From: Diplonema papillatum
Lineage: Eukaryota > Euglenozoa > Diplonemea > Diplonemida > Diplonemidae
Assembly (NCBI GenBank): GCA_030068145.1
Contig: JAPJBO010000318.1
Coordinates: 1 to 64,000, forward strand
Reading direction: 5' to 3'
DNA: 64,000 nucleotides
The translations under genes and the position numbers were made by a program. Within the stretch, counting starts at the first letter, position 1. The number at the start of each line of letters is the position of its first letter. A model generated the notes under the pieces. The model worked only from the letters and a program-made list of their open reading frames with translations. It did no database searches and was not told the origin of the DNA. This document shows positions 45,091-55,106 of the stretch, one piece after another.

Positions 45091-46587
45091 CTATCCAATG
45101 TGTGCAGCATTGGTCCCTACCGGAGCAAGAGCCTTGTCCCCTCCGTGCCTACCGTGGATGTACACAACCACCGTGGCGGCACACACCAGGAGCACCAGAT
45201 ACACGCTCTGCCCAGTCGCAGTGTAGGCGAAGGATTCCGGGAACACCATGTTGTAGAGCCCCGTGAACATGTACGCCCAGCCCCAGCCCACGTTGAGCGC
45301 CGCCGTGAGCACCGCGAGGGAGAGCGTGTTGGAGTAGAAGCTGCGCTCGCTCTTGGTGGCCGACGCGTTGCCGGCCCTGTTTTTGAGGGCGAGCGTCAGG
45401 AAGGTCATGCACACCGTGACGACGACGGCGAAGAGGAGCAGCCAGAGCACTTCGCTGATCGTGTCGGGGGCCGTCTTCACAGGAGCCCAGGACTCGTTTT
45501 GCAGCAGCTGTGCGAACGCCCGTTTCCACGCAACGCCGCACGTCATCCCAAACATCGTCACCGCGAGAGGGCTGACGTGGTTGAAAGCAGCGCAGACGAC
45601 CGCCGCAGCAATCGTAATGCCGATGGCGTAACAAAAGGTGTGCCACACAATCCGGTCGCCGTCCCCCACCCACTCTATGAACCCGTACGTGCTCGCGTCC
45701 GCCCAGGCCCACGCTACCATCATCGACGTTGTCTTGTGCACCAGCGCCACCATCGGCGACCGCAAATCGCTGCTGGGAGACAACCTCGCGAGGACGACAG
45801 CCGCAACAGTGATGGCACCGGCGTACAAAGACTGCCACCCCACCACCTTCGGCATATCTGTGCGGATCGCTTCGTTCCAAGACCGGCCGAGCATGACACC
45901 CGCCGCGTGCGACGACAGCACGATGAGACGGGCGTCGAAACTCCCTTTGTTTACGTACGCCTGCGGGAACCACCGTTCGGCTACCCCTACCACCAACGCC
46001 GCGACAATGAGCGAGAACACTGCGGCGAACACTAACGGGTTGTGCTCGAAGGACCGCATGTCGTCGAAGTATTCGGCCATCACCACGATGATCACGTCGG
46101 CCGCGGCCCAACCCACCATCAGCCCCCACGCCCCGATGAAGAGCGTGTTCTGCTCGCGCCCGAACTGCTTCGCGCGCTCCTTCGCCTTCTTCGCGCGTTC
46201 CCGGGCTTTCAGAAACAGCTTCTTCTCCTCGGCGGTTCCCTTCCGGCAGCTGGCCGCCGCCGCCCCTCCGGGCAGCTTCCCGCCTGTCGCGACCACTGGC
46301 ACCATCTCTCCCTCTTCTAGCGTCGCGTATGTCACACACCCTTCCACCACGATGGCCACCACCTCGGACTCTTCTTCCCCCTCACCCACGAAAACGCCCT
46401 CGCGTCCCTGCACCGCTGGGACAACCGCGTTATCCGGATGACCCGCAGCCACCGTATCAACCTCAACTACAGCATCCGCGGTCTCGCTAGCGACGGACCT
46501 GCTACCAGCGGTGCCGTCCATGTCATCTAGGGTGATGTACCCGCTGGCGCTCTCCCGCGACTCGAGGGGGCTCCCGGCCTCCGGCAT
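45091..46587 (-). CDS. Multi-pass membrane protein, unknown family
   Basis: A single 498-codon exon starting MPEAGSPLESRES. The first about 125 residues are acidic and polar, followed by a Lys/Arg-rich helix (KKLFLKARERAKKAKERAKQ) just before the membrane part. Nine or ten hydrophobic helices follow at about 148-175, 183-207, 219-236, 245-269, 277-303, 312-357, 377-402, 417-447 and 462-480. Several contain charged or aromatic residues (AWGLMVGWAAADVII, ALNVGWGWAYM), as in transporters, but no signature is recognised. The layout suggests a cytosolic N-terminus. A 60-bp sequence upstream of the start is shared with the SMP gene (see 46,680). Confidence 0.75.
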   Translation of the reverse strand: MPEAGSPLESRESASGYITLDDMDGTAGSRSVASETADAVVEVDTVAAGHPDNAVVPAVQGREGVFVGEGEEESEVVAIVVEGCVTYATLEEGEMVPVVATGGKLPGGAAAASCRKGTAEEKKLFLKARERAKKAKERAKQFGREQNTLFIGAWGLMVGWAAADVIIVVMAEYFDDMRSFEHNPLVFAAVFSLIVAALVVGVAERWFPQAYVNKGSFDARLIVLSSHAAGVMLGRSWNEAIRTDMPKVVGWQSLYAGAITVAAVVLARLSPSSDLRSPMVALVHKTTSMMVAWAWADASTYGFIEWVGDGDRIVWHTFCYAIGITIAAAVVCAAFNHVSPLAVTMFGMTCGVAWKRAFAQLLQNESWAPVKTAPDTISEVLWLLLFAVVVTVCMTFLTLALKNRAGNASATKSERSFYSNTLSLAVLTAALNVGWGWAYMFTGLYNMVFPESFAYTATGQSVYLVLLVCAATVVVYIHGRHGGDKALAPVGTNAAHIG

Positions 46588-46679
46588 CGTTGGGTGTGGC
46601 CCCCGTGCCGTTCTTTTGCCTTTTTGGTCCTTGTCTTGTGGTGGGGTGGTTCCCGTGTGTTGTTTCTTATTGTGTTTCC

Positions 46680-46745
46680 GACGGTCCGGTGGGACGTACA
46701 GATTGGTGCCTTTTGACCTTTCGCTTGTGTTGTGAGGTTCAGCTT
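46680..46745 (-). promoter_or_regulatory. Shared upstream/5'-UTR element (GTACAGATTGGTG)
   Basis: GACGTACAGATTGGTGCCTT, TTGACCTTTCGCTTG, TTGTGAGGTTC lies about 95-155 bp upstream of the membrane-protein start. It matches 57,148-57,205 upstream of the SMP gene in the same orientation relative to the gene. Further copies are at 47,190-47,235 and, inverted, at 63,205-63,262. It could be a promoter or 5' UTR sequence, or just a dispersed repeat. Confidence 0.4.
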
Positions 46746-46757
46746 GGTGCGTGTGGT

Positions 46758-46965
46758 CGGGATTGGATAGGAAGCTTTACTGTACCGGGCTAGACTGTAA
46801 CTCATAGGGATGCCCACTCCGCAGCCTTTCCGCTGGGCTTTTGGTAGCTGATCCGGCTCGCATACACTTTTCATAACAGTGGCGTTGCGCGCTGCGAAGT
46901 CGTCCATAATTTGCCAGTACGTCACGTTGCATTATTTTCGTTTTCATCACGCGATAGACCACGTC
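46758..46965. repeat. Direct repeat arm 1 (uninterrupted insertion site at 46,760/46,761)
   Basis: GATTGGATAGGAAGCTTTAC through CATCACGCGATAGAC is repeated at 47,586-47,790. Here GTGTGGTCGG and GATTGGATAG are contiguous. In the other copy 325 bp containing 28S sequence separates them. Confidence 0.85.
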
Positions 46966-47260
46966 TTCCGGATAACCCGCAGCCACCGAACTACAGCATC
47001 GCCTGCGCCCGCGGTCTCGCTGGCGACGGACCTGCTACCAGCGGCGCCGTCCACGTCATCTAGGGTAATGTACCCGCTGGCGCTCTCCCGCGACTCGAGG
47101 GGGCTCCCTGCCTCCGGCAACGTTGGGTGTGGCCCCGTGCCGCACTTTTCTCTTTTGCTGGGGTGGTGTTTCTTATTGTGTTTCCGACGATCCCGTGGGA
47201 TGTACACATCGGTGCCTTCCGACCTTTTGTTTGTTTTGAGAGGTCGATGCGTGTGGTCGG
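46966..47260 (-). pseudogene. Duplicated 5' end of the membrane protein gene
   Basis: Repeats the first about 50 codons of the gene (MPEAGSPLESRESASGYITL, with VASETAGAGD) plus its 5' flank, with about 10% differences. It then runs into unrelated sequence. It forms the first part of a tandem duplication of about 46,435-46,965. Confidence 0.8.
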
Positions 47261-47318
47261 TAGGCGGGGGGGGCAGAAGGAATCTCATTGGTCCATTCAT
47301 GCGCGTCTTTACATACAA

Positions 47319-47351
<33 letters not shown>

Positions 47352-47585
47352 TAGCTACTCCCTCCGCTCCGTATACCCGTGCTTGACCTGATCTCTCAGC
47401 GTTGGCATTCACCTGGCATTGGGCAGAAGTCACACTCCACTCGCCGCTGTGATGTAGCGAAATGCTGTGGTTTAATTAACCAGTTGGATTCCTCTTGTTC
47501 GTAACAGTTCCAAGCTGACACTTCATTGCGGGCACAACATGCAAGACGGCCTGGAAGAAAACAGGAGCCGCGGGTAGCACCCGGG
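47261..47585 (-). pseudogene. 28S rRNA internal fragment (copy B), inserted
   Basis: The minus strand matches copy A at 11,385-11,690: GGGTGCTACCCGCGGCTCCT, GAGAGATCAGGTCAAGC, GACTCTCTTAAGGTAGCCAA, ATGCCTCGTC and GACGCGCATGAATGGACC. It is more degenerate; GGTAAACGGCGGGAGTAAC reads GGTATACGGAGCGGAGGGAG here. It ends at GATTCCTTCTG followed by a run of eight C (minus strand). It splits a repeat that is intact at 46,751-46,770. Confidence 0.9.
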
Positions 47586-47790
47586 GATTGGATAGGAAGC
47601 TTTACTGTATCGAGCTAGACGTTAACTCATGCTTGAGCCAGGGATGCCCACTCCGCAGCCTTTCCGCTGGGCTTTGGTAGCTGATCCGCTTGCGTACACT
47701 TTTCACTACAGTGGCGTTGCGCGCTAAGTCGTCCATAATTTTCCAGTACGCCACGTTGCATTATTTTCGTTTTCATCACGCGATAGACTC
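47586..47790. repeat. Direct repeat arm 2 (right side of the 28S insertion)
   Basis: Continuation of the tandem duplication; see 46,758-46,965. Confidence 0.8.
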
Positions 47791-47869
47791 CTTGGTCCGT
47801 GATCCAAGACGGTGGTAGAAGATTTCTGTGACAAGAGCCTGCAAGCGTGTAACCACGTCAGCAATGACG

Positions 47870-48900
47870 CAGACTTTTTAGTCAGGCACTCCTGAGCACG
47901 AAGGCTGAACGGAACTGTGATGTGAGACAAGTTGAGATGTTTCAGTTAGGTCCTGCTGAGAATACTGAACGTCACTTGGCAACTTGGCAACACTGTCTCA
48001 ACGGAGGTGTAGCGTGGGACAGGTTGACAACTGAGAACTAGAACGCCGCTTGGTAAATTGGCAACACTGGCTCAACGGAGCCGTAGTGTGAGACACGTTG
48101 AGACATTTAGTCAGGCGCCGCTGAGAAAGGAGCATCACTTGGCGACACAGCAGGTGAGCTGGTTGGGGTGACCGTGTTGATGGGGTACTGCGCACCCGCC
48201 CACGTCGCAAGGACCAGGGGGCTCGCCTGCAGAGCGCGGGAGGAGAGGAGCGACACTTTGGACAGTCCGACGACATGGTCACGCAGCAGGTCGAGCTTCG
48301 CCGTCGGCACCTCCGCCGGCGGGTCGGGAGAAGTGGTGCGCAGCGCTGCCTGCACTTCTTGGGCAGGCAGAGTGTCATTCCACGATTACTGGCTGCAACG
48401 GACGTGTACCGCAGACTAGCTGAGACTTTTTAATCAGGCACTCCTGAGCATGGAACGTTGCTTAGTGACACTCGCCAACAACGGAACTGTAGTATGGGAC
48501 AAATTGAGACGTTTCAACCAGCTGACGTGACATCACTAGAGAGCGTGAAACAGGTTGACTAGGACGACAAGAACTAGAACGCAGCTAGGCAACTTGGCAA
48601 CACTGGCTCAACGGAGCTGCAGTGTGAGACAAGTTGCGGCACTTTAGTCAGGCACTCCTGAGCATGGAACGTTGCTTAGTGACACTCGCCGACAACGGAA
48701 CTATAGTGTGGACAAGTTGAGGCGTTTCAGCCAGCTGACAATACTGAACGGCACTTGGCAACTTGACACCACTAGAGGTGTGTAGCGTGAAACAGGTTGA
48801 CTACTGAGAATTAGAACGCAGCTAGGCAAATTGGCAACACTGGCTCTACGGAGGTGCAACACTTTAGTCAGGAGCCCCTGAGAAAGGAGCATCACCTGGC
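47870..48900. repeat. Tandem repeat (TCAGGCACTCCTGAGC) with embedded gene fragment
   Basis: Units of roughly 200-250 bp begin near 47,877, 48,434, 48,647 and 48,861. They share TTTAGTCAGGCACTCCTGAG, GGAACGTTGCTTAGTGACAC, ACAAGTTGAGACGTTTCAG and CTAGGCAAATTGGCAACACT. 48,130-48,400 (minus strand) is a fragment of the exon at 48,864-49,715. Confidence 0.75.
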
Positions 48901-49715
48901 GACACAGCAGGTGAGCTAGTGGGGGTGACCGTGTTGATGGGGTACTGCGCCACACTGGCGGCGCACCCGCCGAGGTCGCAAGGGCTGAGGGACCCCAGGG
49001 GGCTCGCCGGCAGAGCGCGGGAGGAGAGGAGCGACACTTTGGACAGACCGACGGCATGGTCACGCAGCAGGTCGAGCTTCGCCGTCGGCACCTCCGCCGG
49101 CGGGTCGGGAGAAGCGGTGCGCAGCGCTGCCTGCACTGCTTGGGCAGGCAGAGTGTCATTCCACGAATAGTACTCGTCGTCGGCGAGGCGGGGTGATTCC
49201 GATCTCTGTGAAGAAGCACGCCGGTGAGCGCCAACCGGCAGAGATGGAACGGGGGGTAGACAGGGAGAGTTGGCGAGGTTCCGCGCAATCGGGCTGGCCG
49301 AAGAAGCCCTGCTGCTGTTTCGCGTCAAAGGCACGAAGCCCGGGCTGCGAGTCGCAGCCCTGGCGGCGTCTCTCGCACTGTAGCTTCCCTCCTTGCTGTT
49401 GCCCGGCTGCTGCTGCCTGCGGCCCTGCTGCGAGACCGAGAGGATGTCCTCATCCGGGTCCGACCGAACGGACAACGAATCCGAAGCTTCGCGGTGGTGA
49501 GCCCCCGAGAGCGCCTGCGACGCGCCGCCGTTGCTGTCGTACTGGTGGCTTCCCGCGGCGCTTTCCGCCCCGTCCGCAGCCGCGTGGCCCTGCCGGCAGT
49601 CGTGCTCCTTCACGTCTTCTTTGAACCCGGGAAGCACCACAGGCGGCAGCTTGAACCGGTAAGTCTTCGAATTCGGGTGTACGAAGTTCCGCACCAGCCA
49701 CTTTTTCGCGACGAT
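48864..49715 (-). CDS. Ser/Gln-rich protein, terminal exon, unknown function
   Basis: The frame is open from the 3'-splice-like CTAACCCCGACAG at about 49,716 (a branch-like CTAAC is included) and there is no ATG at its start, so I read it as a 3' exon with upstream exons not located. It begins IVAKKWLVRNFVHPNSKTYRF, VVLPGFKEDV. It continues into low-complexity sequence rich in Ser, Gln, Ala and Pro (SQQGRRQQQPGNSKEG), then LDLLRDHAVGLSKV. The ordered first about 40 residues are not a family I recognise. Fragments of the 3' half occur at 40.4-40.9 and 48.1-48.4 kb. Confidence 0.5.
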   Translation of the reverse strand: MVAKKWLVRNFVHPNSKTYRFKLPPVVLPGFKEDVKEHDCRQGHAAADGAESAAGSHQYDSNGGASQALSGAHHREASDSLSVRSDPDEDILSVSQQGRRQQQPGNSKEGSYSARDAARAATRSPGFVPLTRNSSRASSASPIARNLANSPCLPPVPSLPVGAHRRASSQRSESPRLADDEYYSWNDTLPAQAVQAALRTASPDPPAEVPTAKLDLLRDHAVGLSKVSLLSSRALPASPLGSLSPCDLGGCAASVAQYPINTVTPTSSPAVSPGDAPFSGAPD

Positions 49716-49716
49716 C

Positions 49717-50173
49717 TGTCGGGGTTAGCGGTGAAATGACTTATTAGTGGGTAGAATGGTGTGTGGGCCTTTGAAGCGTGGATGATGCCTCTCGCGCTGC
49801 TCCCCTTGAGGTTCCTGGCTCATGCCAAAGCGCCGCCGCCCGGGTTAAGGGGTTGCGGCATCAGGCGTGGGCCAGGGCCAGGGAGGTTGTTCGGAGGGGT
49901 CACCACCCACCGTTCGCGGGCTTCGTTACTTCACTGCCCCTTAGTGGGTGAACAAATCGCCTGAGACCATTCTGCTTGTCTAGGTTAGGCAGACGGGAAC
50001 GCAGTGGCAGCACCACGGCACTGTCCGATCGACTTATAGCGCGGAAGAGCGAGCCAATAGCAGATCTGCGATGCTCCTAAACGTCCTAGGCTCCACGCGT
50101 ACTACACTGACGCATTAAACGAGTTTGAGAGCCTCCCGGCCCCTGTCTTGAAGAGGATGGGAAACCTTTCGAA
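49717..50173. other. Presumed intron or flank; nothing recognised
   Basis: No coding, RNA or repeat feature is supported. Confidence 0.3.
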
Positions 50174-50202
50174 CTTACGTGAGCCGGTCCACCCCATCCT
50201 GA

Positions 50203-50396
50203 TGGCCTGTAATAGACTGTGATAGACTGTGATAGACTGTGATAGACTGTGATAGACTGTGATAGACTGTGATAGACTGTGATAGACTGTGATAGACTGT
50301 GATAGACTGTGATAGACTGTGATAGACTGTGATAGACTGTGATAGACTGTGATAGACTGTGATAGACTGTGGTAGACTGTGATAGACTGTGATAGA
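50203..50396. repeat. Decamer array (TGTGATAGAC)n, left end of transposon
   Basis: About 19 units, near-perfect, starting about 10 bp inside the left terminal repeat. Both strands are open through it, which is an artefact. Confidence 0.95.
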
Positions 50397-50465
50397 CCAC
50401 TGGGTGATATTCGATGACATAATGTACTATATTTGTGGGTATTGTAGTTTGTTTTGTGCGCAGCC

Positions 50466-50930
50466 ATGAGACTGGTGCAGGAAGAGGTCTCACCCGAAGC
50501 GACGAGAGAGTTTGTGTTGGGCAGGCTTCACGTTGACTGCAAGTTCCGGCCAGCGAACGAGTCCGAACCCGAACCAGAGCCAAAGCATGTCCGGCACACC
50601 ATAAGTTTTTTGGCAGTAGATGACTCACGGTACTCATCCCCTTCATTTGTGAATATCCTGTCTGTTGTTCACCGGTTGTTTCTTGTGAAGAGGCTGGTGC
50701 GAAATGGGGCAAGGCAACCCATGGGAGAGACCTACGGCGACCCTAGATCAAGAAGAACTCACGAACGAGTGCAATGCCAGAGGAAGCTAGCTGCCCAATT
50801 CCGGAAGATCGCAGCCCTGATAATTGTCTATACCGCAGACGTTTGCTGTCCTGTGCTTGGCCCACATATTCTCGGAGAATGCAGGGAATCTCGGCTGCAT
50901 GATGTCTCTTCGGACGCGCCGACCGAGTGA
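50466..50930 (+). CDS. Small hypothetical ORF inside the transposon
   Basis: Starts MRLVQEEVSPEATREFVLG and runs 155 codons with an EPEPEPK stretch. It lies within the 5.1-kb element, on the strand opposite the two larger genes. No family recognised; it may not be real. Confidence 0.25.
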   Translation: MRLVQEEVSPEATREFVLGRLHVDCKFRPANESEPEPEPKHVRHTISFLAVDDSRYSSPSFVNILSVVHRLFLVKRLVRNGARQPMGETYGDPRSRRTHERVQCQRKLAAQFRKIAALIIVYTADVCCPVLGPHILGECRESRLHDVSSDAPTE

Positions 50931-51395
50931 CATGTTTTCGTCAGTGGTTTTAGGCCAATTTACATATGACCAGCCATACTAACGCATCATGCGTCATCGT
51001 GACCAGGTTAAGAGGAGAAGCCAGAGAACAGAAGTCAACGCAGCGGACAGGGTGCAGAGACGGCTGGAAGTAGCACGTGAAGATCTCTGTCCGAAAGCCG
51101 GAAAGAACTGCGTATATATCACGTGGCAGATGCGAGAACATACTTTGCAGCAATGTGCAGTGCGTGGCAACGCAGAACTGGGAGAAGTCGCTGATTCGAC
51201 AACTCCTGAACGAAAGAAAAGATCCGGACCGGTAGATATCCTACCCGACAGTGAATCGGAACTCCCCTATCGTGTGGTCGTGGAAACAAACTCTGTGCAT
51301 GAATCAGGAGGAAGAATGGAGCATCGATTTGGTATCGGAAAAAGGTACGGTGGGAGGCGGACCCAGATGGCAAACCGAGAGACGGATCAAGAACA

Positions 51396-52334
51396 TCACA
51401 GCAAAGAGTACTTCGTCTTCTTCGCGGGCGGAAGCGAGGGCTCAGGGGTCGCAGGAACAGGGGCGGGGACAGTACTTGAAGAATCAGAGGCCGCATCGGC
51501 TCCCACAGCATCGGGAGTTGCAAACTGAACTGTGGAAGCGATAGCCCGCATCGGCTCCCACAGTTCAGCGATCGTTCTCTGTCCCTGCGTACTCACCTCC
51601 TGGGCCTTCGCATCGGAGCGCGTTTCCTGCATGTTTTTTTGAGCCTTGCGCAGGTGCCTGACTCGTTTCTCCCGCATGCCGTTGAGCACGTCTTCCTTGA
51701 CGTGTTGTTGGGCGTCCGTGCACTCGACGACGTGCTTTTCGTACGGCGCCAGACGAAAACGCTGGCGGTCCGTCGGCAGCAGCGTAAAAACTGTACTGGA
51801 GCACCCAGCACACTTTACCACCGCTTTCTCGGCGACCCGCGACGTCGTAAACGCCTCTTCGCAGCCTATCGTGGCCAGCCTCGCCTTCAGGGTAGCCGCC
51901 ATGTCACCGGTCTTGACCTTCGGTGGCTCCGGTGCATCCACTGTGCAAACAATCGGTTTGCACCCCAGCCCACGCATGGCCTCAATGTCTTGAGGCGTGG
52001 TGATGCTTCGTAGGCGATCGTCGTCGTCGTCGACTTCCGTCCCCTTCGCCACCTTGTACTGGAGCTTTACAAGCTTCGACAGCGGCAACTTTCGCGGGGT
52101 ACCCAGGCGCTCGCGCACCTCCGCTTCTGCTTTCTGTAGCGCCGCTGCCTTTATGGCACCCAGCCCGTCTGCTTGCAGGACAAAATGGAACCGATTGGCT
52201 CCTTCTTCTTTCTTCTGAGCTTTCCATAGGGCGCGCGCCCTCTCTCCCCAGCAGACGCACACTGTGAAGGAAAACGCCGCAAAAGACATTGGTAGAAAGA
52301 CGGGTGCTGGTAGTTCGGGATGGAAACCTGTCAT
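51396..52334 (-). CDS. Transposon-borne protein with C2HC-like finger
   Basis: 312 codons. After a hydrophobic N-terminal stretch (FAAFSFTVCVCW), it is Ala/Lys-rich, with a run of five Asp (VDDDDDRL). The section AVVKCAGCSSTVF...YEKHVVEC gives C-x2-C...H-x3-C, a possible zinc site. The C-terminus is Ser/Pro-rich and ends PPAKKTKYSLL, a basic patch like a nuclear signal. It lies 0.4 kb downstream of the 707-aa gene, same strand, within the same terminal repeats. Inferred role: DNA-binding accessory protein of the element. If the real start is a later Met (for example MAATLKARLATIG), the N-terminal hydrophobic part is not translated. Confidence 0.5.
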   Translation of the reverse strand: MTGFHPELPAPVFLPMSFAAFSFTVCVCWGERARALWKAQKKEEGANRFHFVLQADGLGAIKAAALQKAEAEVRERLGTPRKLPLSKLVKLQYKVAKGTEVDDDDDRLRSITTPQDIEAMRGLGCKPIVCTVDAPEPPKVKTGDMAATLKARLATIGCEEAFTTSRVAEKAVVKCAGCSSTVFTLLPTDRQRFRLAPYEKHVVECTDAQQHVKEDVLNGMREKRVRHLRKAQKNMQETRSDAKAQEVSTQGQRTIAELWEPMRAIASTVQFATPDAVGADAASDSSSTVPAPVPATPEPSLPPAKKTKYSLL

Positions 52335-52726
52335 TGTGATGGGCAGCTATCGATTGCGAAAGTGGTCGGAAGCGGCCTGGCCGAATAAGACGCACACCTC
52401 AAGAGTCTAACAGACAGGGAGTATGAAGTTGTCTCACAACTGCCCACAGGCCAGGTCAAAGCCCAGAATGCAAACAAACGGAATCAGAAGGGTAAGCTGC
52501 GGTCAAAAGAAATGGCTAAAGGATGTGATGTGGACAAGGATTTAGTAGCAAGACCCATGATTAACTCTCATCTAGACATCCTTGCTAGATTTTTGTCGCT
52601 TCGATGGCAAAGTAGAGAAAGAGGAGCTCAGTTTTCCCTTCGCGGTTTTGACAGGCAATGAGGCGGCAGGAGAGCTCGCTTCTTGTTTTTCGTTTGCAGT
52701 CTGGGAGGTGACGATGAAGACGATGT

Positions 52727-54850
52727 TCAAGATGAAGACGTTGAAGACGTTGAAGATGAAGATGAGGACGCCTCGACCTGTTTCTTTCTCTTCTTCGTCG
52801 ATCGGACAGAAGGCTTCTGTTGTTGATTTGGCTCCGAGGGTTCGGCACACGCCTGGGCTGCTTTACCCCTGCGGGGATAGTCAGCAGGTATCGCGAAATC
52901 CGCTTTGTCGAATGCAATAATGCTTTCGAGAAGCTCTCTCATCTTCCCCGTTCTACCGAGGCCCCGCTTCCGGCATTGGTCCTCGAGACATGCTCGTGAG
53001 TTGTTGTCGACGATATCGGATGGGGACAGCTCTTTGATGGCAGCACGAGCTTCGTTCTCTGCGAGCACTTTTTTGTTTCGTTTCTTGACGAGTGCTTCTC
53101 CTGCTGCCTGCTTACGAAGCGTGTTCTCTTCGTACTCGTCAGCGAGCCGATGCGACCTTGAGACAGTGGTCTCCCAGTTCAGGTAAGTTTCCTTGCAATA
53201 GGCAAGGACTTTCTCATTTCCGAGCAGTTCGGATGACACTGCTGGAAGGTTCCCTGAACGGAACATGGCAACTGCGCGGAGTACATCGTCAGTTACCCCG
53301 ACGCCACGACAATCCTCGATCACTGCTTTGGCAATGCCGACAGGTTTCTCGGTCATGTTGGCATTGCAGCCTGGAGGGGCGTGGGCGTCGCTGACTGCGT
53401 TGACGTACTTTTCCACCTCCAAGCACTTGAACGAGCGGATGTGCTTTACGATTACCTCGTCGAAACGCACTCCCTCCTCCGTCCCTGGATCTTCCAGTTC
53501 GAGCTCGTTCGGCAACGGGTTGCTGGAGAGGGACTTGACGGCGGCCTTCAGTTGATCGGCATACGAGGTCGGCCCGCATTCGCGATCTCGACCAAGCTTG
53601 TTACCATCGGCGGCAAGATGCCCAAACTTGAGTGTTGTGGGCGGGGAACTGCCTTCAACCAGCTTCAGGTTATCGGGCACGCTGCAGCCGAACAAATCTT
53701 TTCTCCCTTCGAAGGCAAGAGCACGGAGAGGCGGGTTGGTCAGGTTGTGACATAGACACGCGATGATTCCGATCCAAGCCTCCTTGACCGACCCCAGCTC
53801 AGATAATTGCCAGAGAAGCTGGCTGAGAGGATAGGTCAATGCTGTGAACACCCTGCGCAGCATGCGGAGCTTGTCGCAGAAGCTGGGGTTGCCAAGGGCG
53901 ATGAATAGCTTGTGCCACTTGTTCGGCACTTTAGTCTTCGCACCGGGAGCACTCGAGTAGAGCACATTATCGCGCTGTTCCAAATACAGTTGCAACCAAC
54001 CGGCCACGATCTTGCCCTGAACCGTGTGTGTCAGGCTGTACGCACCGGCTGTCAACGAACAAAAGCGGCCGGACTTCACGGGAACCCAGAACATGCCAGC
54101 CGGCGAAAGTCCGGTGGTTTGGGTAAACCAGTGCGCGAAGGGATCATTGCCAGCTATAAACTGGTATGCCAGCGGAATCAGCACTTTCAGCGGGAGCTGG
54201 TCGGAGGACAGCTGGTCTAGCATGCTGCTGTCGGCGAGATGCTGTCTGTGGACAGGCTCCATGATGACCTCATCAACGAACTGTGCACTGTAGAGGTCGG
54301 TGCACACACCGAACATCGCTCGGTCGGTCACTACCTTCTTCAATCGTGGCATAAAAGCCTCGTCGCAGACTTGGAAGCCAAGTTCAAGCAACTTATCATT
54401 TAGCTCCGTGAAGTACTTCGAGGTGCGCTCGATATGGCGTACCACCGCGTCGTTCGTCTTCACGATGACAAGCGCAGCTAAGGCGGCATGCCTCCTCCAT
54501 ACTGCTTCGACTGAGTCGAAGTAAGTAAAGGATAGCGTGAGCACGTCCTTGTTGCGGCCAGGCAAGTCGCCCGCGTCCCCAGACAGACAGATGTCTCCAG
54601 TATTGAGACGCAGCAGAAACTCCATGTCCTGCAAGATCATGCTCAGTCCAAGAGCACGTCGTACGGCGCGTCGACTTACGTCATTCCTCAAGTCCAGATT
54701 TGGAAACGGGCGCAAGATGATGTGCGTGGTTTCCTTGATGAGGGTCGGGATCCTTGACAGCGGAACCCGAGCTACGACGAACGCAAGGACGAGCTCACGT
54801 AGTGAAGTGGAAACCTCCTCTTCTGCACCTGAACCAGTGCTTCCCGACAT
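52727..54850 (-). CDS. SAP-domain protein, transposase candidate
   Basis: 707 codons, one exon, starting MSGSTGSGAEEEV about 420 bp inside the right terminus. The body (about 1-560) is a globular region without a signature I can name. It has isolated acidic motifs (LSGDAGDLPGRN near 86, VCTDLYSAQF near 180) that could be part of an RNase H-like catalytic site, but this is unproven. At about 630-655, ACLEDQCRKRGLGRTGKMRE matches the SAP helix-hairpin-helix that binds AT-rich DNA. The tail is basic then Ser-rich (TKKRKKQVEASSSSSS). As the only large protein between matching terminal repeats it is the natural transposase candidate. Confidence 0.65.
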   Translation of the reverse strand: MSGSTGSGAEEEVSTSLRELVLAFVVARVPLSRIPTLIKETTHIILRPFPNLDLRNDVSRRAVRRALGLSMILQDMEFLLRLNTGDICLSGDAGDLPGRNKDVLTLSFTYFDSVEAVWRRHAALAALVIVKTNDAVVRHIERTSKYFTELNDKLLELGFQVCDEAFMPRLKKVVTDRAMFGVCTDLYSAQFVDEVIMEPVHRQHLADSSMLDQLSSDQLPLKVLIPLAYQFIAGNDPFAHWFTQTTGLSPAGMFWVPVKSGRFCSLTAGAYSLTHTVQGKIVAGWLQLYLEQRDNVLYSSAPGAKTKVPNKWHKLFIALGNPSFCDKLRMLRRVFTALTYPLSQLLWQLSELGSVKEAWIGIIACLCHNLTNPPLRALAFEGRKDLFGCSVPDNLKLVEGSSPPTTLKFGHLAADGNKLGRDRECGPTSYADQLKAAVKSLSSNPLPNELELEDPGTEEGVRFDEVIVKHIRSFKCLEVEKYVNAVSDAHAPPGCNANMTEKPVGIAKAVIEDCRGVGVTDDVLRAVAMFRSGNLPAVSSELLGNEKVLAYCKETYLNWETTVSRSHRLADEYEENTLRKQAAGEALVKKRNKKVLAENEARAAIKELSPSDIVDNNSRACLEDQCRKRGLGRTGKMRELLESIIAFDKADFAIPADYPRRGKAAQACAEPSEPNQQQKPSVRSTKKRKKQVEASSSSSSTSSTSSS

Positions 54851-55106
54851 TTGGATTATTTTATTATGCGTGGAGGAGAAACCCTACGAAGGGGCAGAGC
54901 TTCCAATACACAAACCGAACCCGGGTGATCGTAAGCTCATGTGGTGGGCTGAATTAGTTTGAGCTAAAAAACAGAGAATCGAAGGCGAGAACCTGCGTCG
55001 CCGACGCAACGGTTACCTCTTCGAACGTGAACTATCGTGCGTTCGCTTTTTCAGCTCGCCTTGATCGTCGCGTTCAGGCGCGCTTGGCCGCCCCAGTCCA
55101 CAAGCC

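Noticed and set aside
45067-46441. Plus-strand proteins opposite the multi-pass membrane gene
   Set aside because: They are low-complexity Arg/His/Pro shadows. The minus frame gives nine or ten clean hydrophobic helices.
50203-50396. CRISPR-like array
   Set aside because: The decamers are contiguous with no spacers, lie inside a transposon end, and the genome is eukaryotic.
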